Assembly (NCBI GenBank): GCA_024408855.1
Contig: JAKSUQ010000019.1
Location: 1-36,406, forward strand
Direction of reading: 5' to 3'
Origin: a bacterium
GTDB lineage: Bacteria > Cyanobacteriota > Vampirovibrionia > Gastranaerophilales > Gastranaerophilaceae
DNA: 36,406 bases
In this document: positions 32,354-36,406 of the stretch, piece after piece
How positions within the stretch are numbered: position 1 is the first letter of the stretch
Layout of the letters: each line of letters starts with the position of its first letter
The notes under the pieces: model-generated
The model's database searches: none
Seen by the model: the letters and a program-made list of their open reading frames with translations, nothing else
What the model was told of the DNA's origin: nothing
Translations under genes and position numbers: made by a program

Positions 32354-33592
32354 ATGAGAAAAATAGTAAGACAGCAGAATTATTTAAAAGAGTTAATTGA
32401 TTTTCAGGCAAATAAGTATTTGTCCAAATATTCTCTAAAGTGCCTTATTCGTTCGGCAATAGAACCTTTATTGGATGAGCCGATGGAAGGAGTTGTACTA
32501 TACAGGTTAGAAAAAGATTTTGGCTTGCAAGGACTTATTCAAAGATTAGAGTTTTCAGAAATTACGACTTTATCGTATTCGGATGAATCTGATAATCTTT
32601 TGGAAAAGGTATGGGCAAATACAGAGTTTGTATGCGTAATGACCCACAGGTATGTTTCTATATTGGTATGGGACAATCGTACCGGCGATGACAATTCTGT
32701 TAGATACTATTCTCTTTATAATTCAAAGTTTCAAGATGAAGCATTAGATATTATAAGCAGAAATTCGAAAGCTGATATTTCCGAATATAAGGAAAGATTT
32801 AGACCGGACAGACGTGATAATAAATTGCTGAACATGTCGTTTCGAAAACTTCTTAATGATATGGATGAGGCAATCGAGGAAGCGGTGTTGGGATATGCAG
32901 AAAGAAGTGTGGAAGTTCGGGACGATATTGGTTATGAGAGGAAAAAGACAAGAATTTCTGCTCATGAGATTAGAAATCAGCTGTCAATATGCGATTTATA
33001 TACGGAAATTATTCGTAAGAATGCTCAAAATGGCAATACAGATGGAGTTCTTGCCTCTTTGTCCGCAATAAGTAAGGCGGTTAAAATGGCTAACAATACA
33101 TTACTTTCTCTAAAATCTGATGAAAATGGAGAATTTGAGACTGTTTTGTTATCAGAAGTTATAGATAATGCATTGGAACTTAGTAAGGTTTACGCTGAGG
33201 GTAAAGATATAGATATTCAAATCGAGAATAATGCGGAAGTTAATGTAGATATTGATTTTGACAAAATGACTGCCGTTCTTATTAATTTGGTTAAGAATGC
33301 AACAGAGTCTTTTCAAACGGAAAATTCCGAAAATGATATAAATGGTAAGTATATAAAAATTAAGACGGAGCAAAATGGTGATGAAGTAAGTATATCCGTT
33401 TCAAACAATGGTTATGGGATAAGTGAACCTGAGAAAATATTTAAAGACGGATTTACTACAAAATCTTCAGGTAGCGGTTTAGGATTATGGATTTGTAAAA
33501 AATCGATAGAGGAGATGTCAGGAACTCTTGAACTTACTCGTTCAACTGAGGATTACACAGAATTTACAATAGTTTTAAAAGTTGTTGATTAA
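32354..33592 (+). CDS. Soluble sensor histidine kinase
   Basis: A 412-residue kinase, partner of the preceding response regulator. No membrane segment or signal peptide, so it senses a cytoplasmic cue. The N-terminal 190 residues are a sensor region of uncertain type; residues about 80-125 (WANTEFVCVMTHRYVSILVW) faintly resemble the DICT sensory domain of cyanobacterial signalling proteins. The phospho-acceptor is His204 in ISAHEIRNQLS. The ATPase domain has the N box NLVKNATES (311-319), G1-like NNGYGI (351-356, with Asn where Asp is usual), an F-box around FKDGFTTK, and G2 GSGLGLWI (373-380). It ends 12 nt before flgB. Confidence 0.9.
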   Translation: MRKIVRQQNYLKELIDFQANKYLSKYSLKCLIRSAIEPLLDEPMEGVVLYRLEKDFGLQGLIQRLEFSEITTLSYSDESDNLLEKVWANTEFVCVMTHRYVSILVWDNRTGDDNSVRYYSLYNSKFQDEALDIISRNSKADISEYKERFRPDRRDNKLLNMSFRKLLNDMDEAIEEAVLGYAERSVEVRDDIGYERKKTRISAHEIRNQLSICDLYTEIIRKNAQNGNTDGVLASLSAISKAVKMANNTLLSLKSDENGEFETVLLSEVIDNALELSKVYAEGKDIDIQIENNAEVNVDIDFDKMTAVLINLVKNATESFQTENSENDINGKYIKIKTEQNGDEVSISVSNNGYGISEPEKIFKDGFTTKSSGSGLGLWICKKSIEEMSGTLELTRSTEDYTEFTIVLKVVD

Positions 33593-33604
33593 AAAGGTGC
33601 AATT

Positions 33605-34087
33605 ATGGATTTGATTTCTTCAAGGACAATTGAATTAACAAAACTTGGTATGGACGGATTGATGGACAGGCAACATGCTATTTCGTCAAATATTGCCAAT
33701 GTAATGACACCTGATTATCAAAGAAAAGAGGTTGCTTTTGAAAGTCAGCTCTCAGAGATAATCGAAAGAGAGGATTTAAAAGACTATATCAAAGGGCAAA
33801 ACAGTATTGAGTATATTCCGCCGAATGTGGATGTTTTTACGGGAGAAATACATAAATACAGGACTCCAACTCTACAAGAAAAGGCATACTTAATGTCAAA
33901 TACGATGGATGATTATAAACCTCAATATGTAACGGATACTTTTAGCGGTTCAAATATTGATGGCAATAATGTTGAATTGGAACGTGAAATGATGGATTTG
34001 GCAAAAACAGGTACCCAGTTCCTTGTACTGTCAAATCTTGAAAAGAAACAATTTTCTGAGCTTTCAACAGTAATAAGAGGGCAATAA
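33605..34087 (+). CDS. flgB: Flagellar proximal rod protein FlgB
   Basis: The 160-residue rod protein nearest the MS ring. The axial motif is MDGLMDRQHAISSNIANVMT (17-36), followed by PDYQRKEVAFESQL, typical of FlgB. The C-terminal helix has NNVELEREMMDLAKTGTQF. Slightly longer than the usual 130-140 residues, with extra sequence in the middle. First structural gene after the two-component pair. Confidence 0.94.
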   Translation: MDLISSRTIELTKLGMDGLMDRQHAISSNIANVMTPDYQRKEVAFESQLSEIIEREDLKDYIKGQNSIEYIPPNVDVFTGEIHKYRTPTLQEKAYLMSNTMDDYKPQYVTDTFSGSNIDGNNVELEREMMDLAKTGTQFLVLSNLEKKQFSELSTVIRGQ

Positions 34088-34113
34088 TATAATTACAATT
34101 TTGGGAGAGGACA

Positions 34114-34620
34114 ATGAGTTTCAATATATTTGATATAGCCGGTTCCGGCATGAGTGCTCAAAGGGTAAAAATGGATACGATAGCAAGTAATATTGCTAAC
34201 ATAAATACTACCCGCAAACCGGATGGTTCAAAAGGTGTATACATCAAAAAAGATGTATCATTCAGGACTATATATGAGGACAATATTAATAGGGGTCCTT
34301 CCAATTTTTCAAGTAATTCAGCTGATGCACAATTTGATCCGCAAACCGGAAATATGCTAATTAATGCGAGTATTGCACTTAATAACGGAATGGTAACCGG
34401 AGGAGTAAGAGTTGACGGTATCTATGAGCGAGAGGATGGTATTAAAACAGTATATGATCCATCTCATCCAGATGCTGACGAAGAAGGTTACGTTGATTTG
34501 CCGAACGTCAATGTAGTTGAAGAAATGGTAGATATGATTGCTGCTTCCAGAGCTTATGAGGCAAATGCGACTGTTGCGGAAAACGTAAAGACAATGATGC
34601 AATCTGCAATGAATATATAG
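34114..34620 (+). CDS. flgC: Flagellar rod protein FlgC
   Basis: A 168-residue rod protein with the N-terminal MSFNIFDIAGSGMSAQRVKM, the axial motif ASNIANINTTRKPDG (28-42), and the FlgC-typical C-terminus GYVDLPNVNVVEEMVDMIAA plus ASRAYEANATV. Full length, a little longer than the usual 135-150 residues. GGGAGAGG lies upstream of the ATG. Between flgB and fliE, the standard order. Confidence 0.96.
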   Translation: MSFNIFDIAGSGMSAQRVKMDTIASNIANINTTRKPDGSKGVYIKKDVSFRTIYEDNINRGPSNFSSNSADAQFDPQTGNMLINASIALNNGMVTGGVRVDGIYEREDGIKTVYDPSHPDADEEGYVDLPNVNVVEEMVDMIAASRAYEANATVAENVKTMMQSAMNI

Positions 34621-34638
34621 AATTAAAGGGATAATATT

Positions 34639-35061
34639 ATGGATTTTTCTACGACAATTCAAGGTTTTGATAATAATTATAATAATATCAATGCAATAAA
34701 TGATTATAATAAATTTTTACAAGGTAAAGCATCATTTGAAATAGACACAGAAGTTAATGATTTTGAAAAAACATTGGATTCTGTTGTCAAATCAGTTCCT
34801 GTTAAGGATAAAAATGATCCTAATAGCTTGGGTTCTTTTATGAATAATTTGGGACAAAGTTTTGCCGGTGGTCTTAATATGGTTAATGATATGAAAATTC
34901 AGGCAAATAAGATGCAGGAAGATTTGGCAATGGGGGGTCCAACCAGTATTCATGAAGCTATGATTGCTGCTGAAAAAGCTGAATTAAGTATGCAAATGGC
35001 TGTTCAGGTAAGAAATAAGATACTTAATGCATATAGTGAAATAACTACAATGGGTTTATAA
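34639..35061 (+). CDS. fliE: Flagellar hook-basal body complex protein FliE
   Basis: Links the MS ring to the rod. The 140-residue protein has the conserved C-terminal half of FliE: GPTSIHEAMIAAEKAELSMQ and VQVRNKILNAYSEITTMGL, which is the family signature (I-H/D-x-M-I-A-x-E-K-A). The N-terminal 50 residues are Asn/Asp-rich and longer than in most FliE (about 100 residues). Last flagellar gene of this operon; its end overlaps the convergent gene by 6 nt, and no terminator follows. Confidence 0.93.
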   Translation: MDFSTTIQGFDNNYNNINAINDYNKFLQGKASFEIDTEVNDFEKTLDSVVKSVPVKDKNDPNSLGSFMNNLGQSFAGGLNMVNDMKIQANKMQEDLAMGGPTSIHEAMIAAEKAELSMQMAVQVRNKILNAYSEITTMGL

Positions 35062-35652
35062 AGGACTAAATCCTGTATATATTACACTTGACCAACCCTC
35101 AAAATAGCTTATTTGTGTTAGCGTACCTGTTTTAATAAGTATTTTGTGTTGGTTTTCAGTGGCCAAATCTAATGTTTTTGCCAAAACCGATTGTATAACT
35201 TCCGGTGTAGTTACTATAATAATTCTGTTTCCTTTGTTTTCTTTTATGAGTCTGTTAATAATAACAGAAACGCGCCGATTAAAGGTTTTTAAGGTTTCGC
35301 CGTTTGGAGGAGTAGCTGAAATAATTGAAGATTTATACTCTTTGTACAAATCAGCCAAGGTACTTCCTTGCCAATCTCCATGTTTGCGTGATTGTAATTC
35401 AGTCATAACCGGTTTTTGATGGAATAATTTTGCAATCTGTTGTGCAGTCTGTATGCAATAGGCTTCCGGACCGGTATAGATTTTATCATAGTGAACTTCC
35501 CTATTTGTAAGATATTCACATACTTTTACAATTTCTTCTTCTCCGACATCATTTAATTTCGGCGACTTCAAATTATCATTGATAATACCTGCCGTCGAAT
35601 AAATTGTTGCGCCATGAGATATAAATGTTATTTTGCAAATTCTTTTAAACAT
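35056..35652 (-). CDS. Degenerate histidine-phosphatase-fold protein
   Basis: A 198-residue member of the phosphoglycerate-mutase-like superfamily with eroded active site. The first motif, normally RHGxT, reads SHGAT (residues 13-17): the nucleophilic His stays but the Arg is lost. The SPLxRAxQTA segment reads TGPEAYCIQTAQ, again without Arg. The catalytic acid region retains only HGDWQG. The second catalytic His motif, normally VSHGGxIR, reads VTTPEVIQ. So phosphatase activity is unlikely, while the fold is kept. It has an extended -10 promoter and probably a very short leader. It runs convergent to fliE. Confidence 0.8.
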   Translation of the reverse strand: MFKRICKITFISHGATIYSTAGIINDNLKSPKLNDVGEEEIVKVCEYLTNREVHYDKIYTGPEAYCIQTAQQIAKLFHQKPVMTELQSRKHGDWQGSTLADLYKEYKSSIISATPPNGETLKTFNRRVSVIINRLIKENKGNRIIIVTTPEVIQSVLAKTLDLATENQHKILIKTGTLTQISYFEGWSSVIYTGFSPL

Positions 35653-35662
35653 ATCTTATAAC

Positions 35663-35671
35663 ATTATAACA
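35663..35671 (-). promoter_or_regulatory. Extended -10 promoter of the phosphatase-like gene
   Basis: The minus strand reads TGTTATAAT (35671-35663), an extended -10 of the TGnTATAAT form, with only 10 nt to the ATG at 35652. The leader would be about 4 nt and no ribosome-binding site is present, so the mRNA is practically leaderless. Confidence 0.6.
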
Positions 35672-35683
35672 CATATTTAATCT

Positions 35684-35717
35684 AAAAAAAGGCTGTCAGA
35701 TTTCTGACAAGCCTTTT
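35684..35717 (-). terminator. Rho-independent terminator of the rpsR unit
   Basis: A 14-bp stem with a single bulged base (AAAAGGC-TGTCAGA against TCTGACAAGCCTTTT) and a TT loop, followed on the minus strand by T7. It starts about 25 nt after the stop of the 62-residue gene. Confidence 0.9.
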
Positions 35718-35741
35718 CAATATCAGTTTAAAGGTGCAAAC

Positions 35742-35930
35742 TTATTTTGCATCATCTTTTATGACTATTAAATTTTTAACTATTTTCATAACGCAAGTAG
35801 GCAAAACTACTTCTGATAAACCGTCTGCTATACTGAGAATACTGCCTGCTTTAAGAGTTACATCTTCACCTTTGTATTGGAAAACGTAATCGTCTTTTCT
35901 GTCGGATCTGATTGTGATTTTATTATCCAT
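35742..35930 (-). CDS. Small protein of unknown function downstream of rpsR
   Basis: A 62-residue polypeptide. I chose ATG 35930 because AAGGAAAG stands just before it; a longer frame would run back through the palindromic terminator into rpsR. Predicted beta-rich: MDNKITIRSDRKDDYVFQYK, then GEDVTLKAGSILSIADGLSE and VVLPTCVMKIVKNLIVIK. No signal peptide or known motif. It may be a small barrel-like binding protein; function unknown. Confidence 0.65.
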   Translation of the reverse strand: MDNKITIRSDRKDDYVFQYKGEDVTLKAGSILSIADGLSEVVLPTCVMKIVKNLIVIKDDAK

Positions 35931-35964
35931 AATTCTTTCCTTATTTTTTGTAAAATCAAAAATT

Positions 35965-35990
35965 GGAATGGCAATACGTATTGCCATTCC
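35965..35990 (-). terminator. Palindromic hairpin between rpsR and the next gene
   Basis: A perfect 26-base palindrome (left arm GGAATGGCAATAC, centre ACGT) lies 8 bases after the rpsR stop. On the minus strand it is followed by AATTTTTGATTTT. It would form a stem of about 11 bp and act as terminator or partial attenuator between rpsR and the 62-residue gene. Confidence 0.8.
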
Positions 35991-35997
35991 GCAAATT

Positions 35998-36231
35998 TTA
36001 GTCAAAAACGTAATTGATAATTGCAGCTTCTCTGGCTTGTTTAATAGCCTTAGCAATCATTCTTTGGTGCTTAGCACAGTTGCCTGTAACACGTCTCGGA
36101 ATAATTTTTCCTGCTTCAGTTAAATATCTTTTGAGCTTAGCACCATCTTTGTAATCAATAGTTTCAATGTGTTCAGCACAAAAAGAGCATGTTTTACGTT
36201 TCTTTCTGTCGTTCATATCTTGTTTTGCCAT
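35998..36231 (-). CDS. rpsR: 30S ribosomal protein S18
   Basis: A small-subunit ribosomal protein of 77 residues, starting at ATG 36231 (MAKQDMNDRKKRKTCSFC) with AAAGGT upstream; a longer frame exists but is unlike the family. The core DYKDGAKLKRYLTEAGKIIP and RRVTGNCAKHQRMIAKAIKQ is typical S18. It carries C15-x2-C18 and C52-x2-H55, a probable zinc-binding (C+) form. It usually pairs with rpsF or ssb; here a small unrecognised ORF precedes it. Confidence 0.97.
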   Translation of the reverse strand: MAKQDMNDRKKRKTCSFCAEHIETIDYKDGAKLKRYLTEAGKIIPRRVTGNCAKHQRMIAKAIKQAREAAIINYVFD

Positions 36232-36247
36232 TTTTAAAGTTACCTTT

Positions 36248-36403
36248 CTAGCCTTTTTGTATTTTGTATAATTCAATATAATCTGTATATAATATTTTTA
36301 GAAGTAATTCTGCAAATTCTCTTAAATCACTAACCGGCTTGTGCTCTGATTTGGAAACCATCTGAACCGAAACTTCTGGTATGAGAAACTTTTTAGGCTT
36401 CAT
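36248..36403 (-). CDS. Small ORF upstream of rpsR, possibly cut by window edge
   Basis: An open frame of 51 codons from ATG 36403 to TAG at 36248, 16 nt before rpsR. The frame stays open to the window edge, so the ATG may be internal and the gene larger. The peptide starts MKPKKFLIPEVSVQMVSKSE and contains a helix-like LREFAELLLKILYTDYIELY. No family is recognised. Position suggests cotranscription with rpsR. Confidence 0.5.
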   Translation of the reverse strand: MKPKKFLIPEVSVQMVSKSEHKPVSDLREFAELLLKILYTDYIELYKIQKG

Positions 36404-36406
36404 AAC

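Overview
The window is low-GC, densely packed bacterial DNA. Four things point to a diderm (two-membrane) member of the non-photosynthetic cyanobacterial sister lineage, Melainabacteria/Vampirovibrionia, probably of the Gastranaerophilales type: the flagellum has P- and L-ring genes (flgI, flgH), there is a cyanobacterial-style SLH-domain envelope protein, the type IV pilin-like N-terminus has the style of that group, and flagellar genes sit among AT-rich accessory genes. The lineage is inferred from protein character only; no database search was made.

Left part (1-13037, almost all minus strand): a cut-off prepilin-like gene, then acpP-fabF (fatty acid synthesis), an SLH-domain envelope protein, and an eleven-gene flagellar operon. 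Read in its own direction the operon is slt - flgF - flgG - flgA - flgI - flgJ - flgM-like - flgH - flgN - flgK - flgL. It encodes distal rod, P and L rings, the junction proteins and their chaperone, and a peptidoglycan lyase.

Middle (13245-20461, plus strand): an acyl-CoA/acyl-ACP synthetase, a Nudix/winged-helix NrtR-like regulator, secG, then the flagellar export and switch cluster (a double-SpoA FliM/FliN-like protein, fliO, fliP, a long fliQ, a small exported protein, fliR). After fliR come a structured RNA candidate, a tRNA with CAT anticodon, and a bidirectional terminator.

Accessory island (20539-27471): a TPR protein with a striking 11-bp repeat array upstream; two large paralogous proteins of unknown function built from repeated modules of about 150 residues, whose last modules are nearly identical in DNA over 401 bp; a GNAT-like acetyltransferase; and a small lysine-tailed protein. 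I recognise no described system here, and I consider the modular pair the most novel protein content of the window.

Right part: glmS - small ORF - ahcY, a ribbon-helix-helix repressor-like gene, then response regulator - soluble histidine kinase - flgB - flgC - fliE in one operon. A convergent degenerate histidine-phosphatase gene follows, then a minus-strand cluster with rpsR.

The two flg operons, 18 kb apart, share a 20-nt element (19 of 20 identical) with a near-perfect dyad GACCA..TGGTC. It lies at a similar distance and in the same orientation upstream of each. This suggests one flagellar regulon, possibly controlled by the two-component pair encoded in the second operon.
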